Assembly (NCBI GenBank): GCA_013298415.1
Contig: JAAFHN010000103.1
Span: 1 to 7,898 of the forward strand
DNA from: Comamonadaceae bacterium
Lineage (GTDB): Bacteria > Pseudomonadota > Gammaproteobacteria > Burkholderiales > Burkholderiaceae_C
Length of the DNA stretch: 7,898 nucleotides
Direction of reading: 5' to 3'
Below the pieces are notes generated by a model. That model was given only the letters and a program-made list of their open reading frames with translations, ran no database searches and had not been told where the DNA came from. The translations under genes were made by a program, and so were the position numbers. Every line of letters starts with the position of its first letter. Position 1 is the first letter of the stretch. Below are positions 1-6,010 of this stretch, in pieces.

Positions 1-1149
1 ACCGACACAGAAAGCCAAAAAATCCGCGAATGGGCGCTCGAAAACGTGCGTGGCACGGTACAGGCCGACATTTTGAAAGAAGACCAAGGCCAAAACACCT
101 GCATCTTCTCGACCGAGTTCAGCCTCAAGGTGATGGGCGACATCGCCGAGTACTTTGTTCACCATCGCGTGCGCAATTTCTACAGTGTCTCGATCAGCGG
201 CTACCACATCGCTGAAGCCGGGGCCAACCCGATTTCGCAGCTCGCCTTCACGCTTTCCAATGGCTTCACGTTCGTTGAAGCCTACTTGGCACGCGGCATG
301 CACATCGATGATTTCGCGCCGAATCTGAGCTTCTTCTTCTCAAACGGCATGGACCCGGAATACACCGTGCTCGGCCGGGTTGCGCGGCGCATTTGGGCCG
401 TTGCGATGCGCGACAAATATGGTGCCAACGAGCGCAGCCAAAAGCTCAAATACCACGTGCAAACCTCGGGCCGCAGCCTGCATGCGCAAGAAATTGCCTT
501 CAACGACATCCGCACCACGCTGCAAGCCCTGATCGCGATTTACGACAACTGCAACAGCCTTCACACCAATGCCTATGACGAAGCCATCACCACGCCCACC
601 GAAGAAAGCGTGCGCCGCGCAATGGCCATCCAGCTCATCATCAACCGCGAATGGGGCTTGGCCAAAAACGAAAACCCCAACCAAGGCGCGTTCGTGATCG
701 ATGAGATCACCGAACTCGTAGAAGAGGCAGTGCTCAGTGAATTTGAGCGCATCTCTGAGCGCGGCGGCGTGCTGGGCGCGATGGAAACCGGCTACCAGCG
801 CGGCAAGATTCAAGACGAATCCATGGCCTACGAAATGGTGAAGCACACGGGAGAGCTGCCCATCATTGGCGTGAACACCTTCCGCAACCCCAATGGCGAC
901 CCGGTGCCGCAAAGCTTGGAACTCGCGCGTTCAACCGACGAGGAAAAGCAATCGCAACTGAAGCGCTTGGCCGATTTCCAAGCCCGCCACGCGGCGGAAT
1001 CTGGCCCCATGCTCAAGCGCCTGCAAGATGCCGTGATTCAAAACGCCAACGTGTTCGATGTGCTGATGCAAGCCGTGCGCGTGTGCTCACTCGGCCAAAT
1101 CACCGATGCCCTCTTTGCCGTAGGCGGCCAGTATCGGCGAAACATGTAA
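1..1149 (+). CDS. icmF: Fused isobutyryl-CoA mutase IcmF, C-terminal part (5' end outside window)
   Basis: The frame is open from base 1 to a TAA at 1147-1149, giving 382 residues; an internal GTG at 46 is not the true start. IcmF is a cytoplasmic coenzyme-B12 enzyme interconverting isobutyryl-CoA and n-butyryl-CoA, with B12-binding, MeaI-type G-protein and mutase domains in one chain of about 1090 residues. Only the end of the substrate-binding barrel and the C-terminal tail are present. Visible marks are DILKEDQGQNT (23-33) and SGYHIAEAG (66-74), whose His69 corresponds to the conserved active-site His of methylmalonyl-CoA mutases. Gln31 (91-93) sits where methylmalonyl-CoA mutases have the carboxylate-binding Arg, which favours an isobutyryl-type substrate. 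The chain ends GGQYRRNM, the ending I remember for this family. The B12 and GTPase domains and the second specificity residue lie upstream and cannot be checked. Confidence 0.93.
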   Translation, partial: TDTESQKIREWALENVRGTVQADILKEDQGQNTCIFSTEFSLKVMGDIAEYFVHHRVRNFYSVSISGYHIAEAGANPISQLAFTLSNGFTFVEAYLARGMHIDDFAPNLSFFFSNGMDPEYTVLGRVARRIWAVAMRDKYGANERSQKLKYHVQTSGRSLHAQEIAFNDIRTTLQALIAIYDNCNSLHTNAYDEAITTPTEESVRRAMAIQLIINREWGLAKNENPNQGAFVIDEITELVEEAVLSEFERISERGGVLGAMETGYQRGKIQDESMAYEMVKHTGELPIIGVNTFRNPNGDPVPQSLELARSTDEEKQSQLKRLADFQARHAAESGPMLKRLQDAVIQNANVFDVLMQAVRVCSLGQITDALFAVGGQYRRNM

Positions 1150-1175
1150 CGCTACCAAAAATGTAGCGTCACATG
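1143..1175 (+). terminator. Hairpin straddling the icmF stop codon, possible terminator
   Basis: CATGT (1143-1147) pairs with ACATG (1171-1175) and ACGCTAC (1149-1155) pairs with GTAGCGT (1163-1169). They are separated by one A/C mismatch, and the loop is CAAAAAT. The stem therefore has 12 pairs and contains the TAA. No T-run follows, so it does not qualify as a classical intrinsic terminator. It could be a 3'-end stabiliser or mark a Rho-dependent end. Confidence 0.4.
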
Positions 1176-1198
1176 ATGAAAGTACCTCGACAGTGAGG

Positions 1199-1206
1199 CG
1201 ATATTT
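1199..1206 (+). repeat. Left flanking direct repeat, candidate target-site duplication
   Basis: CGATATTT abuts the left inverted repeat and matches CGATGTTT at 1336-1343 except at one base. The similarity extends leftward by AGG (1196-1198), which is also found at 1333-1335 inside the right arm. Confidence 0.5.
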
Positions 1207-1230
1207 CCTGATTAGGACCATGCCTCAGAT
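1207..1230 (+). repeat. Left terminal inverted repeat of the 129-bp element
   Basis: This 24-bp arm begins CCTGATTAGG and ends GCCTCAGAT. It is exactly complementary to 1312-1335, and pairing stops immediately outside (T1206 against C1336). Confidence 0.9.
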
Positions 1231-1242
1231 GCGCCAACCCGT

Positions 1243-1305
1243 CCGTTCGGGCTGAGCCTATCGAAGCCCCTGGCGATGCCCTTCGACCAAGCTCAGGGCG
1301 AACGG
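1243..1305. repeat. REP-like imperfect palindrome forming the core of the element
   Basis: Three stem blocks pair. CCGTTCG (1243-1249) pairs with CGAACGG (1299-1305), CTGAGC (1252-1257) with GCTCAG (1291-1296), and TCGAAG (1261-1266) with CTTCGA (1281-1286). A 2x2 mismatch and a 3x4 internal loop separate the blocks, and the terminal loop is 1267-1280. From memory, a CGTTCG..CTGAGC..TCGAAG palindrome of this kind is a common dispersed intergenic repeat in many proteobacterial genomes. That recognition is not verified here. Confidence 0.6.
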
Positions 1306-1311
1306 GTTTCT

Positions 1312-1335
1312 ATCTGAGGCATGGTCCTAATCAGG
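1312..1335 (-). repeat. Right terminal inverted repeat of the 129-bp element
   Basis: This 24-bp arm begins ATCTGAGGC and ends CCTAATCAGG. It is the exact reverse complement of 1207-1230, with no mismatch. Confidence 0.9.
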
Positions 1336-1343
1336 CGATGTTT
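1336..1343 (+). repeat. Right flanking direct repeat, candidate target-site duplication
   Basis: CGATGTTT abuts the right inverted repeat and matches CGATATTT at 1199-1206 at 7 of 8 positions, as expected for a duplication that has since acquired one substitution. Confidence 0.5.
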
Positions 1344-1371
1344 CGGCAAAAAGGCCTGAGGAACGCCCAAG

Positions 1372-1415
1372 AGTGGCGAACGGGTGGCCAACCAGCGGCC
1401 AACGAGCGGCCAACG
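1372..1415 (+). repeat. Four tandem copies of an 11-bp unit
   Basis: The units are AGTGGCGAACG (1372-1382), GGTGGCCAACC (1383-1393), AGCGGCCAACG (1394-1404) and AGCGGCCAACG (1405-1415). The last two are identical and the first two have drifted. The 11-bp period is not a multiple of three, and the array lies outside any credible gene, in the 3' region of the minus-strand regulator. Confidence 0.75.
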
Positions 1416-1433
1416 AGGGTCTCGATGGCCGCT
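1405..1433 (-). terminator. Hairpin immediately after the regulator stop, weak terminator candidate
   Basis: AGCGGCC (1405-1411) pairs with GGCCGCT (1427-1433). CGAG (1414-1417) pairs with CTCG (1421-1424) inside it, across a 2x2 internal loop, with GGT as the loop. It starts two bases past the stop of the minus-strand regulator. The left arm is the last copy of the 11-bp tandem repeat, and the identical copy at 1394-1404 offers an alternative pairing. No T-run follows on the minus strand, so function is uncertain. Confidence 0.35.
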
Positions 1434-1434
1434 G

Positions 1435-2142
1435 TCAAGCCGGATTGCGCAGCTTGGAGAGGTCGATCACTTGCACGCCGCCGTAAACCAGCTGGATCCA
1501 GCCTTTTTCTTGCAGCACGGCCAAGGCTTCGTTCACGCGCTGGCGTGAGAGGCCTGCCAGGTTCGCCAGCTCCGATTGCGTGATCCGCAGGATTTGGCCC
1601 ACATTGGGGTAGAGCTTGGGGTGAAAGAGCGAAGCCAGTGAGCGGGCCACGCGGTCTTCCGGGCTCGTGAGCCGATCCGTTTCAAGCGCGCCAATGAATT
1701 GGCCCAGGCGCTCATTCAGTTGGCTCATCACAAAGCGATTGAACGCAATCGAGTTGTTGAGCAGCCAATCGAAGCTTTCCACGGGAATGCCCGCCACCAC
1801 GCTGTCGCGCAGGGCGAGGATGTTGTAGCGGTAGGGTTCGTGCTTGAGCACCGTGCCCTCGCCAAACCAGCCGCCAGGAGCCAGGCCCGCGAAAGTGATG
1901 GAGACGGGGGCACCTTCGTCGTTGCTCATTTTCAGCAAACCATCGATCAAGCCAAACCAGTAAGTGACCGGTTTGCCCACACGGCAGAGGTAGTCGCCTC
2001 GCTTGGCGTCGCCCACGCGCATCGCGGCAGCGGCGCGCATGCGATGTTCATCGCTCAGCAGCTCAAGCCATGGAATGCTTTGCAATTCCTGCTCGCTCGC
2101 GGCGCGGGCTCGGCGATACAAAGGGTTGTAGTCGAATGTCAT
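1435..2142 (-). CDS. Crp/Fnr-family transcriptional regulator
   Basis: The product has 235 residues, a normal family length. An N-terminal cyclic-nucleotide-type beta-roll spans about 25-125, with GDYLCRVG at 49-56 and GWFGEG at 91-96. A dimerisation helix follows at about 130-155 and a C-terminal winged helix at about 165-225. The helix-turn-helix is TQSELANLAGLSRQRVNEAL (188-207), including the SRQRVNE recognition helix typical of the family. The only Cys is Cys53, so it cannot carry the FNR-type iron-sulfur cluster. In the ligand loop, EPYRYN has Arg-Tyr where Crp has Arg-Ser, so cAMP binding is doubtful and the effector is unknown. The start is the ATG at 2142 (MTFDYNPLYRR). An in-frame extension to 2226 adds 28 residues unlike the family and consumes the control region. 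The gene faces away from the ligase-transporter operon, which makes it the likely local regulator (inference). Confidence 0.9.
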   Translation of the reverse strand: MTFDYNPLYRRARAASEQELQSIPWLELLSDEHRMRAAAAMRVGDAKRGDYLCRVGKPVTYWFGLIDGLLKMSNDEGAPVSITFAGLAPGGWFGEGTVLKHEPYRYNILALRDSVVAGIPVESFDWLLNNSIAFNRFVMSQLNERLGQFIGALETDRLTSPEDRVARSLASLFHPKLYPNVGQILRITQSELANLAGLSRQRVNEALAVLQEKGWIQLVYGGVQVIDLSKLRNPA

Positions 2143-2332
2143 GGCCCTGCTCTTTTTGGGGTAATTTAGGGTAAATCCTAGGTAAAAATGACCTTGAATG
2201 TCGCTCAAGAAGCTACTCAGCGGCAATTATGGTGCGTACCATGCGGCTTCGTCAAATGATTGTCGCGCAAATGGTCTTTTCCTGACAAAGCGCGGCCTTC
2301 ACGACCCCAATTCGGCAGGCATTGTCACCCTC
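2143..2332. promoter_or_regulatory. Divergent control region between the regulator and the ligase-transporter operon
   Basis: These 190 bp are non-coding and must hold both promoters. GGTAA recurs in one orientation as GGGTAA (2159-2164), GGGTAA (2169-2174) and AGGTAA (2180-2185), at 10- and 11-bp steps, or one helical turn. Within the cluster are the perfect palindrome ATTTA-GGG-TAAAT (2164-2176) and the palindrome CCTAGG (2177-2182). Nearer the ligase gene, TTG-N5-CAA (2260-2270) resembles a degenerate Crp/Fnr-type half-site pair. CAAATG occurs twice, at 2253-2258 and 2268-2273. I find no convincing sigma70 -35/-10 pair on either strand. Binding by the neighbouring regulator is a guess. Confidence 0.5.
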
Positions 2333-4267
2333 ATGGACGCAACCTTTCCTCAATTGCTGCTCAAGCACGCTGCCGCGCGACCCGATGCGCCCGCCATGCG
2401 TGAGAAGAATTTGGGCATTTGGCAAACACTCACCTGGCAGGCGCTTTCAGAGCTCACGCTCGGCATTGCTGCTGGCCTGCACAGCGCGGGGCTGAAGCAG
2501 GGCGAGCATGTGGTCGTGATCGGCTCAAACCGCCCGCGCCTGTATGCCACGATGCTCGCCGCGCAAGCCATTGGCGCGATTCCCGTGCCGCTCTACCAAG
2601 ACGCCGTGGGCACCGAGTACATCTTCCCGATCAACAACGCCGAAGTGCGCTTTGCGGTGGTGGAAGACCAAGAGCAAGTGGACAAGCTGCTCGAACTGCG
2701 TGAAGCCTGTCCAGGCATCTCGCACATTTACTTTGACGACCCCAAGGGCTTGCGCAAGTACAGCGAAGAGGGCCTGGCCAGCGTGGATTCGCTTTTGGAA
2801 GCGGCGCAGGCGTCGCCGCTGGACGTGAAGGCAATGATCGCCAAAGGTGCCGCCGACGACGTGGCTGCCATGTTTTTCACCAGCGGCACCACGGGCAACC
2901 CCAAGGGCGTGGTGCACACGCACCGCAGTCTTTTGGATCGCGCCAAAGCGGGCGCTGATTTCGACAAATTGAGCGCCAACGAAGAAGTGCTGGCCTACCT
3001 GCCGCCCGCATGGATCGGCCAAAACATCTTTTCTTACGCTCAGTGGCTCGCCTGCGGCTACGTGGTGAATTGCCCAGAAGACAGCACCACCGTCACCATC
3101 GATCTGAAGGAAGTTGGCCCCACTTACTACTTCGCGCCGCCCCGGGTGTTTGAAGGCATGCTCACGAGCGTGATGATCCGCATGGAAGATGCAAGCGCCA
3201 TGAAGCGCAAGGTGTTTCACCACTTCATGGATGTTGCCAAGCGGGTAGGGCCTGCGATCATGGATGGGCAAGCGATTTCGTTTGCCGACAAGTTGCAATA
3301 CGCGCTTGGCACCGCGATGGTGTACGGCCCCTTGCGCAACACGCTGGGCCTGAGTCGCATCAAAACCGCCTACACCGCAGGCGAGGCGATTGGCCCCGAT
3401 CTCTTCACGTTTTACCGCAGCATCGGCATCAACTTAAAGCAGCTCTACGGCAGCACTGAAACTGCCGTGTTCGTGTGTTTGCAGCCGGATAACGCTGTGA
3501 AGGCCGACACGGTAGGGGTGCCGATTGCGGGTGTGGAAATCAAGGTGGAGGCCAATGGCGAGATCTTGGTGAAGAGCCCTGGCTTGCTGCGCGAGTACTA
3601 CAAAAATCCGGCAGCAACGGCAGAGGTGAAAACCGAAGACGGCTGGTACCGCACCGGCGATGCGGGTTTCCTCGACAACTCCGGCCAACTCAAAATCATC
3701 GACCGCGCCAAAGACGTGGGCAAGATCGTGGGTGGCGTAAACGACGGCGCCATGTTTGCGCCCAAGTACGTGGAAAACAAGCTCAAGTTTTTCCCCTTCA
3801 TCAAAGAGGCCGTGGCCTTTGGCGACAAGCGCGATCAGGTTTGCGTGATGATGAACATCGACTTCGATGCCGTGGGCAACTGGGCCGAGCGCCGCAATCT
3901 GCCCTATGCGGGCTACACGGATTTGGCGGGTAAGCCGGAAGTGCTGAAGATGATCCAAGAGTGTGTGGAGCAAGTGAATGCGGACTTGAGCCGAGACAGC
4001 ATGCTCGCGGGCAGCCAGATCAGCCGATTCTTGGTGCTGCACAAAGAGCTGGATGCCGACGACGGTGAGCTCACCCGCACCAACAAGGTTCGGCGCGGCT
4101 ACATCGGCGACAAATACCAGCCGCTGATCGATGCCCTGTACTCGGGCAAGGAAGAGCAGTTCATTGAAACGGCTGTGAAGTTTGAAGACGGGCGCTCCGG
4201 AAAAGTGAGCGCCACGATCAAGATCAGCGATGCAAAAACCTACCCAGCTGTGAAGGCGGCCGCATGA
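2333..4267 (+). CDS. AMP-forming long-chain-type acyl-CoA synthetase
   Basis: The product has 644 residues. Enzymes of this class (ANL superfamily, FadD/FAA-like) adenylate a carboxylic acid with ATP and transfer it to CoA. Motifs in order are the P-loop TSGTTGNPKG (183-192), the adenine-binding YGSTE (372-376), GWYRTGD (437-443) with ribose-binding Asp443, the hinge-region IDRAKD, and TRTNKVRRG near the end with catalytic Lys585. All key residues are intact and no signal peptide is seen, so it is cytoplasmic. The chosen ATG at 2333 gives MDATFPQLLLKHAAARPDAP, a normal start for this group. An ATG at 2198 would add 45 atypical residues across the control region. The Shine-Dalgarno is weak (GGCAGG, 2314-2319). 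The stop overlaps the livG-like start by 4 bp (ATGA), so translation is probably coupled. The true substrate (long-chain, branched or aromatic acid) cannot be read from the sequence. Confidence 0.93.
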   Translation: MDATFPQLLLKHAAARPDAPAMREKNLGIWQTLTWQALSELTLGIAAGLHSAGLKQGEHVVVIGSNRPRLYATMLAAQAIGAIPVPLYQDAVGTEYIFPINNAEVRFAVVEDQEQVDKLLELREACPGISHIYFDDPKGLRKYSEEGLASVDSLLEAAQASPLDVKAMIAKGAADDVAAMFFTSGTTGNPKGVVHTHRSLLDRAKAGADFDKLSANEEVLAYLPPAWIGQNIFSYAQWLACGYVVNCPEDSTTVTIDLKEVGPTYYFAPPRVFEGMLTSVMIRMEDASAMKRKVFHHFMDVAKRVGPAIMDGQAISFADKLQYALGTAMVYGPLRNTLGLSRIKTAYTAGEAIGPDLFTFYRSIGINLKQLYGSTETAVFVCLQPDNAVKADTVGVPIAGVEIKVEANGEILVKSPGLLREYYKNPAATAEVKTEDGWYRTGDAGFLDNSGQLKIIDRAKDVGKIVGGVNDGAMFAPKYVENKLKFFPFIKEAVAFGDKRDQVCVMMNIDFDAVGNWAERRNLPYAGYTDLAGKPEVLKMIQECVEQVNADLSRDSMLAGSQISRFLVLHKELDADDGELTRTNKVRRGYIGDKYQPLIDALYSGKEEQFIETAVKFEDGRSGKVSATIKISDAKTYPAVKAAA

Positions 4268-5046
4268 GCAAGGCGATCGGTCAAGTGATTTTGGATGTGC
4301 AAAACATCTCGCTGAGCTTTGGTGGCGTGAAGGCGCTGCAAGACATCAGCTTCGATGTGCGCGAGCACGAGGTGCGCGCCATCATCGGGCCCAACGGCGC
4401 AGGCAAGTCATCCATGCTCAACTGCATCAATGGCGTCTACACACCGCAGCAAGGCTCGATCACCTTTCGAGGCAAGACGTTTAAGCACATGAATTCGCGC
4501 GAAGTGGCCGAAATGGGTGTGGCGCGCACATTCCAAAGCTTGGCCTTGTTCAAAGGCATGAGCGTGCTTGACAACATCATGACCGGCCGCAACCTGCGCA
4601 TCAAGAGCAATCTCTTTTTGCAGGCCCTGCGCATCGGCCCTGCCGAGCGCGAAGAAATGCAACACCGCGAAAAGGTGGAGCAAATCATTGATTTCTTGGA
4701 GATCAACGCTTACCGCAAAACACCGGTGGGTCAGTTGCCTTACGGCTTGCAAAAGCGCGTGGATTTGGGCCGCGCGCTGGCCATGGAGCCGCAGGTGCTG
4801 CTGCTCGATGAGCCGATGGCTGGCATGAACTTGGAAGAAAAACAAGACATGTGCCGCTTCGTGCTGGATGTGAACGACGAGTTTGGCACCACTGTGGTCT
4901 TGATCGAGCACGACATGGGCGTGGTGATGGACATTTCAGACCGCGTGGTGGTGCTGGATTACGGCAAGAAGATCGGAGATGGCACGCCGGATGAAGTGCG
5001 CGCCAATCCCGAGGTGATCAAGGCTTATTTGGGTACGGAGCATTGA
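4264..5046 (+). CDS. livG: LivG-like ATP-binding protein of a branched-chain-amino-acid-type ABC transporter
   Basis: The product has 260 residues, close to the usual 255. This cytoplasmic subunit powers import by binding and hydrolysing ATP. It has a Walker A GPNGAGKS (42-49), Q-loop Gln91 in TFQSLALF, signature LPYGLQKR (158-165) in place of LSGGQ (a related LAYG form is normal in LivG), Walker B VLLLDEP with Asp182 and Glu183, and the H-loop His216 in IEHDM. It is therefore expected to be active. The C-terminal GTPDEVRANPEVIKAYLG is the LivG-type ending, which separates it from the shorter LivF. The ATG at 4264 lies inside the last codons of the ligase gene, pointing to co-translation, and the LivH-like gene follows after 7 bp. 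The usual partner ATPase LivF is not in the window. Confidence 0.95.
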   Translation: MSKAIGQVILDVQNISLSFGGVKALQDISFDVREHEVRAIIGPNGAGKSSMLNCINGVYTPQQGSITFRGKTFKHMNSREVAEMGVARTFQSLALFKGMSVLDNIMTGRNLRIKSNLFLQALRIGPAEREEMQHREKVEQIIDFLEINAYRKTPVGQLPYGLQKRVDLGRALAMEPQVLLLDEPMAGMNLEEKQDMCRFVLDVNDEFGTTVVLIEHDMGVVMDISDRVVVLDYGKKIGDGTPDEVRANPEVIKAYLGTEH

Positions 5047-5053
5047 GGCGGCT

Positions 5054-5983
5054 ATGGGTTTTTTCTTAGAAACACTTCTAGGCGGCCTGATGACGGGCAT
5101 GCTCTACGCATTGGTGGCGCTTGGCTTTGTGCTGATTTTCAAAGCCTCGGGCGTGTTCAATTTCGCGCAAGGTGCGATGGTGCTGTTTGCCGCTTTGGCG
5201 ATGGCGCGCTTTGCCGAATGGCTGCCCAAGTGGCTCGGATTTGAGAGCAAGATCCTTGCAAACATTCTGGCCTTTGCCGTCGCGGCCGTCATCATGTTCG
5301 TGGTGGCTTGGGTGATTGAGCGCTTGGTGCTTCGGCATCTGGTGAATCAAGAAGGCGCCACTTTGCTGATGGCTACTCTCGGGATCACCTACTTCCTGGA
5401 TGGCCTGGGCCAAACCCTCTTCGGCAGCGCCATCTACCGGATCGACATCGGCATGCCCAAAGAGCCGCTGATGGCGTTTCAAGACACTTTTCCTGGCGGC
5501 TTGCTCATCAACAAAGAGGATTTGATTGCGGCAGCCATCGCGGCCGCGCTTGTGGCGGGCTTGGCCCTGTTTTTCCAGAAAACCACCACGGGCCGCGCGC
5601 TGCGGGCGGTGGCAGACGACCACCAAGCCGCGCAGTCGATTGGCATTCCACTTAACCGCATTTGGGTAATCGTGTGGTGCGTGGCAGGCATCGTGGCCTT
5701 GGTTGCCGGGATGATTTGGGGCAGCAAGCTCGGCGTGCAGTTTTCGCTGGCAACGGTTGCGCTGCGGGCGCTTCCAGTTGTGATTTTGGGCGGCCTCACA
5801 TCGGTGCCCGGCGCCATCATCGGCGGGCTCATCATCGGTGTGGGCGAAAAGCTCAGCGAGGTGTACCTCGGCCCCATGGTGGGTGGCGGCATTGAAATTT
5901 GGTTTGCTTACGTGTTGGCCCTCGTGTTCTTGCTCTTCAGGCCCCAAGGCTTGTTTGGAGAGAAGATCATCGACCGCGTGTAA
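5054..5983 (+). CDS. livH: LivH-like inner-membrane permease of the ABC transporter
   Basis: The product has 309 residues and is strongly hydrophobic, with about eight membrane segments (for example 8-29, 40-55, 68-88, 156-174, 203-222, 240-264 and 281-295). It would form half of the translocation channel with the LivM-like protein. The cytoplasmic loop GRALRAVADDHQAAQSIGI (180-198) is the EAA-like segment that docks on the ATPase. The C-terminal FRPQGLFG (295-302) is a typical LivH ending. The Shine-Dalgarno (TGAGGCGG) overlaps the stop of the preceding gene, and the start is the ATG at 5054, only 7 bp downstream. No frameshift or missing segment is seen. The family transports branched-chain amino acids, but many members carry amides, urea or aromatic and short-chain acids, so the substrate is open. 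Confidence 0.95.
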   Translation: MGFFLETLLGGLMTGMLYALVALGFVLIFKASGVFNFAQGAMVLFAALAMARFAEWLPKWLGFESKILANILAFAVAAVIMFVVAWVIERLVLRHLVNQEGATLLMATLGITYFLDGLGQTLFGSAIYRIDIGMPKEPLMAFQDTFPGGLLINKEDLIAAAIAAALVAGLALFFQKTTTGRALRAVADDHQAAQSIGIPLNRIWVIVWCVAGIVALVAGMIWGSKLGVQFSLATVALRALPVVILGGLTSVPGAIIGGLIIGVGEKLSEVYLGPMVGGGIEIWFAYVLALVFLLFRPQGLFGEKIIDRV

Positions 5984-6010
5984 GTCGCAAAAAAGAAGAA
6001 GAGACACCGC

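Larger units (their letters stand above)
1207..1335. mobile_element. 129-bp MITE-like element with perfect 24-bp terminal inverted repeats
   Basis: Bases 1207-1230 (starting CCTGATTAGGACC) and 1312-1335 (ending GGTCCTAATCAGG) are exact reverse complements over 24 bp. Just outside lie CGATATTT (1199-1206) and CGATGTTT (1336-1343), matching at 7 of 8 positions like an aged target-site duplication. There is no coding capacity. The centre is a second, imperfect inverted repeat. The form fits a non-autonomous element moved in trans, though no transposase is in the window and the parent family is unknown. An alternative reading is a large bidirectional terminator hairpin between the convergent icmF and regulator genes. 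Confidence 0.6.

Noticed and set aside
1338..1583. 81-codon plus-strand frame running from the intergenic repeats into the regulator gene
   Set aside because: It is composed of the 11-bp tandem array and the antisense of the regulator, with Arg- and Ala-rich content and no domain.
2143..2226. Upstream start at 2226 extending the Crp/Fnr regulator by 28 residues
   Set aside because: The extension reads through the AT-rich repeats of the control region and is not family-like. The 235-residue form has the usual length.
2260..2270. TTG-N5-CAA as a definite Crp/Fnr operator
   Set aside because: The arms are only three bases and the spacer differs from the classical site. It is kept only as a weak candidate in the control-region entry.
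2198..2332. Upstream ATG at 2198 extending the acyl-CoA synthetase by 45 residues
   Set aside because: The added residues do not resemble the family N-terminus and would cover the divergent control region. MDATFPQLLLKH at 2333 is a normal start.
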